From assembly GCA_037042185.1 (NCBI GenBank), contig JAXQJY010000033.1:3778294-3842293 (forward strand): a stretch of DNA of 64,000 bases. The letters run 5' to 3'. This DNA comes from Sordariomycetes sp. S80-01Y. Lineage: Eukaryota; Ascomycota; Sordariomycetes. Shown here piece by piece: positions 23,401-33,585 of this stretch. Position 1 is the stretch's first letter; each line of letters starts with the position of its first letter. The notes beneath the pieces were generated by a model that was not told where the DNA came from, ran no database searches, and saw nothing but the letters and a program-made list of their open reading frames with translations. The translations under genes were made by a program, and so were the position numbers.

Positions 23401-24780
23401 CCTTAGTTGCCTGAACCCTCACATCGCCGTCGTTATCCCACTGAGTTGAGTCGTCGCTACTGTCTTCCGAGCTGTCGCTGCCTGAATTTTGCGAATTATG
23501 CCCAAAGCTTGCTTCTCTCTCGTCAAACTCAGAGTCATCAGACTCATCGGAATCAGAGTTGAAGTCACTATCTGATTCTTCATCGGATTCAGAACTGCTC
23601 GCACGGTCCGAGCCCGTGGAGCTGGTCGAGTCAACAAGTCCATTCCACTCAGCAGCAGCAGAACTAGGATGACTCGCGTTCAGCGTGTCTGTCAGACCTC
23701 CCTCTTCAGAATGGTGCCCCTGCGTGTCGTCGTCTTCGATTTCTTGGATGAGAGGCTTTGCTGCTCGCGGTGCCTCCGTCAGCAGGACTGGTTCTGGCGG
23801 CGAGACGTGGTTGAACCTCGTTTCCATGAATATGCTCATCATGCCGTTGTAGTCCAGGTCGGGATCGTTTGCCGAAGCCAAGTCCCTGTACGTTGCCTCG
23901 AGATTTGATTCATGCTTGTCCAGCGCGGCTTCTAGTGCCGGCGAAGGCGTCAGAGGAAAGGCAGCCCGCAGGGCCACCAGAGCTGCCGGAGTCATCCCCT
24001 CCAACTTTAAGAGCTGTGATTTAGATGCGCCATCATTGTGGTCGCGCTCTTGACGAGGCTCACGCTCGCTCTTCGAATTGACCTTTTCCCCACCGGATGA
24101 TGACTGGACAGTGTCTCTCTGTGGCTGGAGAAACTGCAAGTCTGCTTCCAAATCCTCCATCTCGTCGGCGTCCTCATCGCTCTCGCTCAGTTCATTCTCA
24201 GCAAAATCATCGTCGCCATCCGACTCGTCGTCTTCGTTCGGTCGGGGAGTATCCTCTAGTAGCAATCTGCCCGGCCCTCCAGCCTCCTCATCCTCTTCCT
24301 CTTCTGAGTCATAGGTAATTCGTGCTCGTTTCCTCGGTGGAAGAACAAGCGCAGGTCGATCGCGGGGTCCACGACGGCGACCAAAGGGGATACCATCTAT
24401 AAGATGGATGCCATCGCCGGATATTTGGTGTCGGCCGCTGATGCGTCGCTGTCTTAGGTCCTCGGTCAAAAGCGAGCGGATTCTGGAAGTATTAGACTCG
24501 GGACTTTTTCGAACGAAGAGAAGGATACCCACAGAACCTGATCATCATGCTTCAGCAGCTTCCCCACGGGTTGGAAGTGCAGACATTCGAAGCTCCCCCC
24601 ATCCTGGTCCAACAGTTCGACGGCGTAGTCTTCAAGGCCCCATTGGTCGCTTTCGAGAGGGACGACCTCATTGACCTGTGACAAGAGGCCCGCAGGGGTC
24701 AGGTTGTCCAAGCCATCGCAGGGCCAGACGAGCCTGAGTTCGGGAAGACGATGACGGCGGATGATCAAGCGCAGGCGCAT
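20474..24780 (-). CDS. Large acidic coilin-like nuclear protein
   Basis: Two exons (24780-24533 and 24482-20474; 50 bp intron) encode about 1418 residues. The N-terminal 120 residues form a compact block (MRLRLIIRRHRLPELRLVWP, LESDQWGLEDYAVELLDQD, FECLHFQPVGKLLKHDDQV, then RRISGRHQISGDGIHLIDG), recalling the ubiquitin-like N-terminal domain of coilin. Then come about 700 residues of Asp/Glu/Ser-rich disordered sequence with KR patches (PPRKRARI, TRKRMRV-like). A second folded block (DWRDKITYRAVECCYEGMEL, then IRIEDMTVGMVVAWQRLQLS through VTGMVVSKDRDKVHLVLAKRD) resembles the coilin atypical Tudor-like domain. The extreme C-terminus, RGRGRPRKASGR, is an AT-hook. Coilin scaffolds Cajal bodies and snRNP maturation; relationship here is structural inference. 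The stop sits inside a GTGAGT donor-like string, so a small extra 3' exon cannot be excluded. Confidence 0.8.
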
Positions 24781-24792
24781 ATCGGCGACCAT

Positions 24793-25245
24793 TTTGCTTT
24801 GGTTGTGCTGCTGATCAAGGCATTGCAATTGCTTGGCGAAGAAAAGCCAGGAAGAAAGGAGGAGGAGAAGGAACGATAGGCTTGGCCGATAGAGTCTGAG
24901 GTGAAGTGTAGGTGAGGACGACTTTGAGATTCTGCGCCTGCTCCAAGGACCTGGAAAGTTTGCTCGGCTCTACGCGTTGAGGCGCGACCGCCTGTGCTGG
25001 CTGTCAGTGGTCCCCGCGCGATACCTAAAGTGGGTTAGCGCTTTTCAATGACGAACGGCGGGCATTGGCCATTGACCATGTGCCGCGGCGAGTCACAGTT
25101 CGAGAACAAGATTAGAAAATGTCCAGTGATGGTTTATGTGGTATCTAAAACGCCAATGCCAGACCGAATGAACTCCATCAGATGCGACGACACGTAACGA
25201 CTTCTCAAGTGCCCAAGAAGGTAAAGCCCTCCGCAACGAACATGC
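24793..25245. other. Intergenic, coilin-like promoter / RIB1 3' flank
   Basis: The frame of the coilin-like gene continues to an ATG-free region around 24828. Nothing else is visible here. Confidence 0.5.
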
Positions 25246-26400
25246 TCAACCCTGTGACAGCAAGTGACCCATTCGCTCGATCTGTGTTGCTATTAGACTT
25301 CTGCTGCAGGCAAGAGGGGAATATGATTGCCGTACCTTGGTTTTGAGATATTCTTCAACTTCGGGGCTCTTAAAGCCGCCCTTGCCCTTCCAACTCAACG
25401 GCACCATGGCCACCCTCTCCTTGACAACAATCTCCCTGTTAGGGCCCTCGACCGCGCGAATCTTGTCCGGGTTGTTGGTGAGTAGCCTGATCTCGGACAG
25501 CCCCAAGTCCTGCAATATGGCTGTTGCCAACCCGTAACTCCTCGCGTCGGCGGGATGACGTAGGAGAAGATTTGCCTCCACCGTATCCGAGCCCAGGTCC
25601 TGCAAATTATACGCCTTGAGCTTCTCTGACAAGCCAATACCGCGACCCTCCTGGCGCAGGTAGACAATGACACCGCCGCCGCTATTGCCAGGAAGATCCA
25701 TCAAGCGGGCCGCCTCTTCCAGCTGCTCGCCACAATCGCAGCGCGCGGACCAGGCTGTCTCGCCGGTGTAACACTCGGAGTGAATTCGCACCAGCGTCGT
25801 CTCGGAAGATGGCCGCGCGGAAATGTAGCTGCCGTCCTGCCTCTCCGTCTCCTTGCTGCTCGTGGCCCGTCCCGGGTACAGCGTGCCCGTGTAGGCACCT
25901 CTGATCATGCGATCCTTCTCCGTCTCACCCTCTCGTGGCGCGTCTAAGCTCTTGCTGCGGATGTGATCGCCGAACACAATCGCCAGATGTTCCTTATTGT
26001 CGACATTGTTCGTGTATGCATGCAAGAACATTTGCCCACCTCCGCGGATTGGAATCCGCGCCCGCACCGTACATTGGACTTCTGGCAGCGTCTCCACCAA
26101 CTTGGGCTGCTTCGAACCACACCCCCCCGAGGGAGTGCTGCTGTCAACTGGGACACTGCGCGGTTGAGCTGCGGTCCGGGGCGTTTGGGTGCCGGGCGTG
26201 GCGGGAGGGGTGAAGGCGGGGGAGAGGAGGGACGGCGGCGGCAATTGACCGCTCGGCGTGTTCGCTGGTTCTGGGGCGAGAGACAGCTCGTCGACTCGGG
26301 GATGAGGCACTTGGCTGTCGGCGACGGCTTGGTTGTGAGGGGAGTAGAAGGGCGGGAGCTTGTCGTCGCCCGCCGAGGATGGGCGCTCGCTGGTCGGCAT
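25246..26400 (-). CDS. RIB1: GTP cyclohydrolase II
   Basis: Two exons (26400-25336, 25281-25246) encode 366 residues. The enzyme opens GTP to 2,5-diamino-6-ribosylamino-pyrimidinone phosphate, the first committed step of riboflavin synthesis, in the cytosol. The zinc ligands Cys210, Cys221 and Cys223 are present in [20 protein letters not shown], followed by the substrate/catalytic motif [21 protein letters not shown] and [10 protein letters not shown] disordered Pro/Ser-rich N-terminal extension of about 100 residues precedes the enzyme, as in other filamentous fungi. The last intron is 54 bp without an in-frame stop, so its retention would insert 18 residues without breaking the protein; splicing restores [13 protein letters not shown], the normal family C-terminus. 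Confidence 0.95.
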   Translation of the reverse strand: MPTSERPSSAGDDKLPPFYSPHNQAVADSQVPHPRVDELSLAPEPANTPSGQLPPPSLLSPAFTPPATPGTQTPRTAAQPRSVPVDSSTPSGGCGSKQPKLVETLPEVQCTVRARIPIRGGGQMFLHAYTNNVDNKEHLAIVFGDHIRSKSLDAPREGETEKDRMIRGAYTGTLYPGRATSSKETERQDGSYISARPSSETTLVRIHSECYTGETAWSARCDCGEQLEEAARLMDLPGNSGGGVIVYLRQEGRGIGLSEKLKAYNLQDLGSDTVEANLLLRHPADARSYGLATAILQDLGLSEIRLLTNNPDKIRAVEGPNREIVVKERVAMVPLSWKGKGGFKSPEVEEYLKTKVRQSYSPLACSRSLIATQIERMGHLLSQG

Positions 26401-26948
26401 GTTCGGTGTTTTCGCGGGGGGTGGTTCGACGGCACGATGCGACAATGGATGCAGCGGGTGGCGACGGGGGAGGGCGTAGAAGACAAGTAGCAAATACTGG
26501 AGCTCAGAGCGAGGAACAGAAGCCCGAAATATGACAATAGCAGCTGATAGAAGATGAGGAGGATATCCGTCGAGTAGCCGAGGAGGAAAACGGTCAATTA
26601 GTCATGTGGAGCGACTTGGAGCGCTGCTTCCAGGCGGAAGAGAACTGGCAGGAGCGGGGGATTCGGGGTCCCGACGCCGGAGGCTCCTTCCCTCAGGGTC
26701 CCGCACGTACGAAGGACTGAAACCGTCCGAGGCATTTTTTCCCCCACATCGCCGAACCTTCGTCATCATCATCACCGTCTTGGTCAGCAACTCCGAAATG
26801 CACGTCCTGGTTCACATAATGCTGAGACTGCGCTCCAGAGAGACACGGCTGATGAGTTGAATTGAGGATCAAGTGGTTGTCATTCATTTCAGTCGTGTCA
26901 TTCTATCGTGTCTAATCCGTCCGCCGACTCCAGGTCTATCTCTATAGT
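26401..26948. other. Intergenic, RIB1 promoter / 3' flank of secreted protein
   Basis: The RIB1 frame is open for about 90 bp upstream of the chosen ATG; the rest shows no gene. Confidence 0.5.
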
Positions 26949-27602
26949 CTACTGCGCAACCTCCTTCTTGCCGGTGCCATAGGCAATGTTGACGACGTCC
27001 TCGCCCTCGAGCGGGTCGTTGACTCCCAGTCCTGAAGGGCAGTCCGGCTGGTTGCTGACGGCCAGGTCGACGGTGCACTCCTCGTCCACTCCCCATTTGC
27101 ACTGGGAGTCCATGATGTTGACGAGCTTCGAGTTGCGGCCGACCCAGCTGTCCTCAGCCTGGCAGCTGGCCCAGTAGTTCATGCTGTTGGCGGCAGAGAG
27201 AGGCAGCTTTCCATCATCGAGCAGGTGGCTGCATTCGTCGTTGTCGACGTACTCGTAATCCATATCGACGCCGCCACCCATGTGCGGCTCATCCTCCGCC
27301 CCAGCGCCAAAGGCGAGGTAGTTCCACGCGTCGTAGGAGATGTCGTGAGCTCCGGCCGAGGAGTCGATGCGGAGGAGGTGAACGCTGCGGTCGCCGTGCG
27401 TGACCTTGACGCAGATGTCATTGCAGCTGACGGAACCGGGCCAGTAGGCGACGCGGTTGGTGTTGATCTTGCAGCCGATCACTCCGATGGAGGAGGAGAA
27501 CTTGTCGTGGGGGGTGATGCTGGCAGACTGGCTGCGGCGAGCGGGCATGGCGCCAACCAGGGCGGCAGAGGCCAAGAGGGCAGTGGTGATGGTGGTGAAC
27601 AT
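26949..27602 (-). CDS. Secreted cysteine-containing protein, possibly DPBB-like
   Basis: One exon encodes 217 residues. A strong signal peptide (MFTTITTALLASAALVGAMP, cleavage near MPARRS) is followed by a mature protein with Cys in GVIGCKI, SVSCNDIC, ECSHLL, SCQAED, SQCKWG, EECTVD and PDCPSG. The segment around NRVAYWPGSVSCNDICVKVTH and HLLRIDSSAGAHDISYDAWN looks like a well-packed beta domain of the kind found in double-psi beta-barrel or barwin-like extracellular proteins, but I cannot confirm that family. No catalytic motif is seen. It has a TATA box and sits next to an F-box protein gene. A role in the wall or at the host surface is inference. Confidence 0.85.
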   Translation of the reverse strand: MFTTITTALLASAALVGAMPARRSQSASITPHDKFSSSIGVIGCKINTNRVAYWPGSVSCNDICVKVTHGDRSVHLLRIDSSAGAHDISYDAWNYLAFGAGAEDEPHMGGGVDMDYEYVDNDECSHLLDDGKLPLSAANSMNYWASCQAEDSWVGRNSKLVNIMDSQCKWGVDEECTVDLAVSNQPDCPSGLGVNDPLEGEDVVNIAYGTGKKEVAQ

Positions 27603-28955
27603 CTTGGATGCGAAGGAGAGCTTGTTCTGTTGAATGGTGCAAGGAGTGATTGGTAGAGAGTGAACTTGTGCTCAGGGCCAGCCGAGTAAGGAGAGAGATA
27701 TGGGTATGAGTGTCTGTCAAAGGAGAGGATGTTTGCTTCAAGGCTCAGAAGATTTCCTGGAGAAGCGACGGGGGCACTCTTTATACACCCCAGATCCCAA
27801 GGACCGGCTCACGGGATGATCGCCCCAGCGCATCGAGGGGAGTTTCGGGACTCCGCGTCGGCAAACTGCAGACTTTTCATTCATCCATCACAAAGGCCCC
27901 CTCATGGACCCTCTCGTCCGGAAGGAAGGCGACAAGGAGACTGTACACCGCACCCTCTCGTCGAATCACGACAAGCCCCAACCCTCCTGTGCCTGGACTC
28001 AAACGCCATCGAGGGATGGTTGCCAGTTGTCACATCGCAATTACATCCCCATGTGGAGTGTGGAAGAGTCCCGAAGGCCCATCGAAGGTCGAAATAGCGC
28101 ACGTTTCGTCGCAATGTGGTTTAGATCCAGGTACCTGGATGAACACTCAGACGCCACGCGCGAGCACAGATCGATCGGCAGGCACATCTGGAATGTGAGG
28201 GGGGTTCTATTTCGGATCTTGCCCAGGAGCCAACGTGTCGGATCCGCTAGCTTTCCGCTGCAGGGACACATGTTATCTTGCATTGCCGTGAAGCGGTCTG
28301 CGGGCGATGTACACTCCATCCAATGCTTGTTCAACACATGGGAGTCATGAAGGCCACTCATATTCCATCTTTTCCTCTCCAGATCCAGGACACAACCAAA
28401 ATTTTGCCTCAGCGAAAAATTTGCCTGTCCGTTTGTCGCTGAATCATCAACCATACAATGGGCGCAAATAACGATTCATGTACAAGAGGTACCGATGATG
28501 GTGGGCGTTAAGGTTTGCTCCGGTGCTCTTCCCAAGGGGCCACCCAGGGGCAGCCTTCCATATTTGGAAGTGCGACTGGAATGCTGGCGTTTGACTCGCG
28601 GCAAAATCTTCGTTCCCTCCAGGCACCAAAGTCTCTGTCGTCGCGGGGAGGGAGGTTGGCCCTTTGTTCCCCTCGTCCATGCGCACGAGGCTGAAACGTC
28701 GCTCATGGTGGGGTTGAGGGCGCTTGGTGACATTGCCGAAGTTCTTCAACCGCTCAAGCGCGAGGAACTGATTCAGTGAGACTTTTTCTAGTCGGTGTGA
28801 TGTGGGCGTGGTGGAAGAGGTTCGTGCGCGATTCATGTCTTGGTCTACATCGGAGTCTCGGGGCCAAGTGCACGACACGCACCGACTCGTGAGTTCTCTC
28901 ATGTACTGCACGTCTCCATAAGACTTTTCAGTACATGTTTCCGTCCGTGAAATGA
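27603..28955. other. Intergenic, about 1.35 kb
   Basis: The left part is the promoter of the secreted protein gene (TATA at 27780-27785). A minus-strand open frame runs through 28447-29313 in a frame different from the F-box gene; its translation is Arg/Thr/Ser-rich and I do not accept it. No other gene is seen. Confidence 0.45.
27780..27785 (-). promoter_or_regulatory. TATA box of the secreted protein gene
   Basis: TATAAA on the minus strand, within GTGTATAAAGAG, 178 bp upstream of the start codon at 27602. Clear TATA boxes are typical of regulated, secreted-protein genes. Confidence 0.55.
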
Positions 28956-30290
28956 CTAGGTGTCGGTGTTTCCTCGGTTGGTAAAACCACACTGTTGAGG
29001 GTTGCCTTCCTTTTCGATCCCTGCCGCGGCGATGTCTCGACTTGTATGTCGCTCGCTCAATGATACGTTGAGGGAGCGTCCATGGCATAGATAACTGGCC
29101 TCCGTGCCATATTCCATCCGCCAACTCGACGTCACGAAGACAGTTGCAACAGGATGAGCAAGTGCAAACGTCAATATCCTCAGGAGACCGATGAAAGCTT
29201 TGCTTTTTTGGGTAGCGATAGATGATTCCTTCGGACTTCAAGGGAAGTCGCAATTTTTCTGGGATATTTGGGCGTTGCAGCTGGTGAAAGTCTGCCGTAC
29301 GTTGGGCGTACATACTATGTTGTCCTCATAGCCCGAAATGGTCTCGATGGTCCGCCAAGCCGTTGTAGTCTGTGGTGTGCTGTGAGAACAAAGTGTGACC
29401 CGGCCGAGGCGACCGACACATAGAAGCTGACCGCGTCCCTCGACATGAATCTGGATGTTTTCAGGAAAGAAGAAGAACCGGGCATGATACCTTTTGCAGC
29501 CGTCACAAAACAGCTTTTCTTGCAGCTTCGCCAGCCTCATGTCCCAGTCCCGGGCATTGCGGGTCTTGAGGCATAGGTCGCAGTACATATCCCGTTGAAG
29601 GTTCCTTGATGCTACTTCTTGTTCCATAGCAGTCAAGCGACCGATGGCGAAACGTACAAATGTGTGCTTCGGCGTTTCGTCTTGGAATTTGAGAAATAAT
29701 TTGTCGCCAAACAGCCTGCAAAAGACTGCCGAGGACTGCCGCAGTAGACAAAGAGATCCAGGATCCAAATATCTCATTATCTGCAAAAGAAGCTCCTCTG
29801 GAAGACTAAAGAGTGCAGGTGGCGGTGTTGTCGTCTGTGACAACGCTTCCTGTGGAAGACTGCGGGGTGCGAGCGCAGGAGTATCAGGGGAGCTGCCAGG
29901 CTGGGCATGCGATGCAGGGGAATCTTGTCTCTGTACAGAAGCTTGGCTCCGGCTGAAAGCTCGCTTCCAGAGCTCACGCGCCCACTGGAGCACTCGAAGA
30001 GGCAACGAGGTGATCACCTTTTCCGGGTTGGACCGCGTGGAGGAAAGAATGGCGTCTGGTATCGAGGACGGTATCGGGAATTGCGTCGAGGATGACTTGG
30101 CCACGTTTCCCACCAAGTGAGGAATATTGTGTCCACATCCTTGTTCCTTTCGGAAACGCGGTTGAATGCGTCGACTTGGGTAGAGGGCTGTCTCATCTTT
30201 CTCGATCTCTTTGGTGAAGCTTTTGAAAGAGCGAGTGTCCAGTGAGGCGTAGAATCTTGCAGCTGTTGATTGATCCATGGGTGAATGCAT
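28956..30290 (-). CDS. F-box protein with cysteine-rich fungal module
   Basis: The first exon encodes an N-terminal 170-residue low-complexity part, then an F-box (LFSLPEELLLQIMRYLDPGSLCLLRQSS) and a CxxC-type block (YCDLCLKT, then KLFCDGCKRYHARFFF) seen in a large family of fungal F-box proteins. F-box proteins bind Skp1 and recruit substrates to SCF ubiquitin ligases. Read without splicing, the frame stops at 29238 after 350 residues. A donor GTATGT at 29315 and an AAG acceptor at 29229 would remove that stop in phase 0 and continue the same frame to 28956, adding FVTSSWRMEYGTEASYLCHG and ending after about 415 residues. That tail resembles the usual C-terminal part, so I favour it, but the AAG acceptor is weak. 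The start MHSPMDQSTAARF is the first ATG in frame. Confidence 0.6.
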
Positions 30291-31763
30291 TTCTTTACCG
30301 ATACAAATCGAACCAGGTGTCCGAAGGACAACAGAAACCAGTCTCTAATGCGGTAGTTGCATGTTATATAGCACCTACATTGCACAGTTTGAAGCTTCGG
30401 CAAAGCTAACTGAATTATGTGCTACGACACAAACAGGTTTTTACCAGTGATAAGCTTTTCCGTCGAATACTTATGCCCCAAGCCTTTGAGCTACGCTGTA
30501 TGCTAATGGTGTTCACAATGGGATAGGTAGACATGAAGCGAAGGGCTGCTCGGGGCCTTAATAGTCACGATACCTACTGACTGTTCCGCCAACCTACTTG
30601 TAATGGATTAGCTGCCTTTTTGTATACCACAAGAAGTATCGTCTCAAGGTAGAACTAGAATCAAGAGATTTGAGCTGAAATAGAATTAAGCTTGTGTGGC
30701 TTAGTTCACCCGGAGGAAAGGTCAACGCTGAGGCCCGCACAGTTCTAAGTCATCGATAGACCTTCGTAAGCGGGAAGTAAAAGAGTTGTGCGAGAAAATA
30801 GGTATGGTCCCATTTTCCAGACTTCATTTCCACGTTTCACTTTGCATCAAAGATTACTTTCAGATTCTATCTTTTTGGGAATTTATTGGACCACCTATGG
30901 CCAATCCCCATCCGCTTATCTGCAAATACGGGGTGGAAACCTTCAGATTAAGCTTTAACCCTTCTCCAACCGCGGACTCGGACCAAAATTGGAACTTCTT
31001 ACTTTACGAGAAGAAGCATCGACTGATCTGGCCGCAACCAACCCAGAAAGTGCGGCTGTGGGTGAAGCTCAAGCTGAAAGCGTTGATCCATTCATGCGTG
31101 GCGATGTGGGTATGCCCGTTGGATGGCGGAGTTGCCGTGCAAGGGCTGCCGATCACATTGGGTGTCCTGTGAAGGACGTCATGTTACTCTGAAATAAGTG
31201 CACCATGTCATGAAATTTCCGAGAATGAGTGATCTTTCAATGATGTCGAACCCATTAATCGCTCCAAGCATTTCGTTTGGAGTCTCGCGTGTTCATCGTG
31301 GCGCCGTGTTAGTCGTCTTGAACTCGATAATGATGAACTCCGGAAACTCACTCTCGATTTCCTCAAGCGACAACGGGCTCAATTTAGGATACGCTAATTT
31401 GTTTATCTGCGAAAATCTTCACCTGATCCTGTCACTTCTCTGAGGCTTCTACGTCGGTGGCACCTCGTAGACGGCTTTGACGGGAACCCAGTTCGACGCG
31501 CCACCGCACTCACCATCTTCCTTCGCGTAGACCGACATGCAGATCGATCATCGATGCGGTGACGTTCCGCCCTGTATTTCTACTATCAAAATGCATTTGA
31601 CCTCGACGCAACTCTTCCGTTCACAAACACACTTTGTCCCTGGAGGACAACTCATTTATTGCTTTCGGGATCATGGTCGTACACAGTCGCTACTATCCAA
31701 TCAACGGCTACTAATCGATCAACGACAACAGGCAAGCCTTGCTTAGGGAAGGGGGAGGACACC
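30291..31763. other. Intergenic, about 1.5 kb, AT-richer than flanks
   Basis: Base composition shifts toward A/T compared with the genes to the left. Open frames on the plus strand at 30786-31172 and 31198-31443 have no family character. A 36-codon protein-like stretch on the minus strand (31293-31400, containing PLSLEEIESEFPEF) could be a decayed exon. No transposon ends are evident. It marks the entry to the looser, accessory-looking part of the window. Confidence 0.4.
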
Positions 31764-33183
31764 ATGTCTTGGTCTAGTGCGCAGGCGTACTACCAGACAC
31801 CCGAGCATGTCATTACTGCGGCTGTCGCCTTTTCGATTGTCGACGCCTTAATCGTTGGACTTAGATTCTGGGCGAGGAGCAAACAGAATGCTCCATTGAG
31901 GACTGATGACTGGCTGCTGATGCCCGCAATGGTAGGTCAGCACAACGTGATAGGATACACGACGACAAGGCTCACTGAACTCCAGGGCTTGACAATAGCG
32001 GTGAGCAGCCTGGCGGTATACGGTGTGACTGAGAAAGCGATCGCATATCATGTGCAGATGTCTCCTGATTCCCAAGGGAAACTCGCCGAAATGCACACTG
32101 AACAGCTCTCACTGACCTCAAGAGTATGTCAGCACCCCTCAAGCCTTGAACACCAACTGACAATGCAGATCGAGTATGGATCTCAAATGATGCTCCCGAT
32201 CGCTTTAGGTAGCATCAAGATGAGCCTTCTATGTTTCTACCATCGAGTCTTCGCTGTGGAACGGAAGTTAGGTATCAAGGCCTTATTATTAGGAATGCTG
32301 GCGATCACAATGGCCTGGAGCCTCGCCTTCTTCATCGAGACGATTTTTGAATGTGGCCTGAACTTCTGGGCAATTTGGGGCACGACCAAGGAATTAATGG
32401 AGAACTGTGTTGACACAATGCATGTGGCGTTGTGGTTTTGCATCACGGACTCTGTCACGAACTTGGTCATTCTCCTGATCCCAATCCTTTTAATTCCGAG
32501 ACTCGAAGTTTCGAGAACAAAAAAACTTGCGTCGACCGCATTGCTCTTGCTGGGAAGCGTAGCAGTGGCCGCCTCATTGTATCGACTTGTTCATGCTGCG
32601 CTGGCGTTCAGTCGTGGTTTCGACCCGAATGGAGACAAGATTTGTGGGTTGCCTGAACAAGCTTGAAGGGCTAGACTGACGCGGAACAGTGCAAACCACG
32701 CTCTATCTTTACTGGAGCATTGTCGAATGCGGGGTGGGTGTCTTCGCCGCAAGCTTGCCAACTATTTCATTCTTGTTCCGCCACCGATCCTTCGACCTCA
32801 TTCATAAGGGGACTAAAACCAGTTCCTCATCGCAGAAGAGTTTCAACTCAACGCAGAACGACAAGACAACCGCCCTCCACACAATGGACAGCGGCAGCAG
32901 CAGCAGCGACGCACCCGCCGCATCAACAGGGCTTGGGATCCATTTCGCGACTGGGCAGGGGCTTGATACGCGTGGTGACAGCAGTGATGAAGCCATCTGG
33001 GGCGACGTTGAGAGAGCGGTGTCCAGGGGCAGTAATCGGCTCAATGGAGACCCGAGCTACATTGACTCGTATACTACGGATTCAAGTTGGAGAACACGAG
33101 TGGACAGCATAAGGCACGAAGAATGCCTGGCCCCGCCGCCGCCAGCACACCATATGAAGCATTTCTACGCGAATCCTGTCTGA
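31764..33183 (+). CDS. Pth11-like rhodopsin-domain membrane protein B
   Basis: Four exons (31764-31931, 31986-32123, 32169-32643, 32690-33183) give 424 residues. Typical features are a first helix ITAAVAFSIVDALIVGLRFWARS, the DDWLLMPAM motif, an MLPIALGSIKMSLLCFYHRVF helix, ITMAWSLAFFIETIFEC, and VTNLVILLIPILLIPRLEV, ending in a Ser/Asp-rich cytoplasmic tail. The family comprises GPCR-like fungal membrane proteins such as Pth11; ligand unknown. Introns 1 and 2 are 54 and 45 bp, both phase 0 and stop-free, so the frame reads straight through them. Intron 3 (46 bp, GTGGGT donor) is certain, because without it the frame stops early. It lies next to the P450 gene, tail to tail. Confidence 0.88.
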
Positions 33184-33585
33184 AGAGCGGACCGAAGGGT
33201 TATGACACGACTCTGTCGCTTGATATTTTGCATAGATACCATATAGATTCCGTCTTGTGTCAACATGTCACCTCCCGCAGTGCTACTCCAGTGTCCGCGC
33301 AGGTTCGCCACTTCTGCCTAATTTCACCTGTCACAGAACAATTGATTTCTTGATAAAGACACAAGATACCCCACAGCAGAATTAATCGTGCCGTCGTCTT
33401 GCTGTTTGAAGATATCAGGCTGGTTGTGCGATAGTGTTTGCCAAGTGTGGTAGAGATTCGCGTCGTAATCCTCGGAGCTTTTCTCGCAAGACTTCAGAGA
33501 ACAGGAGAAGCGGTTGAATTGATCACATTGCATTAAGTGTTGTCGTTTCCCCGTTCGAAGAAATGTATCCTCCCAAGGCTACGAA
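33184..33585. other. Convergent 3' region between Pth11-like B and the P450
   Basis: Terminator regions of two convergent genes; nothing else is seen. Confidence 0.5.

Noticed and set aside
28447-29313. Minus-strand open frame of 288 codons downstream of the F-box gene
   Set aside because: To join it to the F-box exon would need a 35-bp intron, and the translation is Arg/Thr/Ser-rich; the frame continuing the F-box exon reads better.
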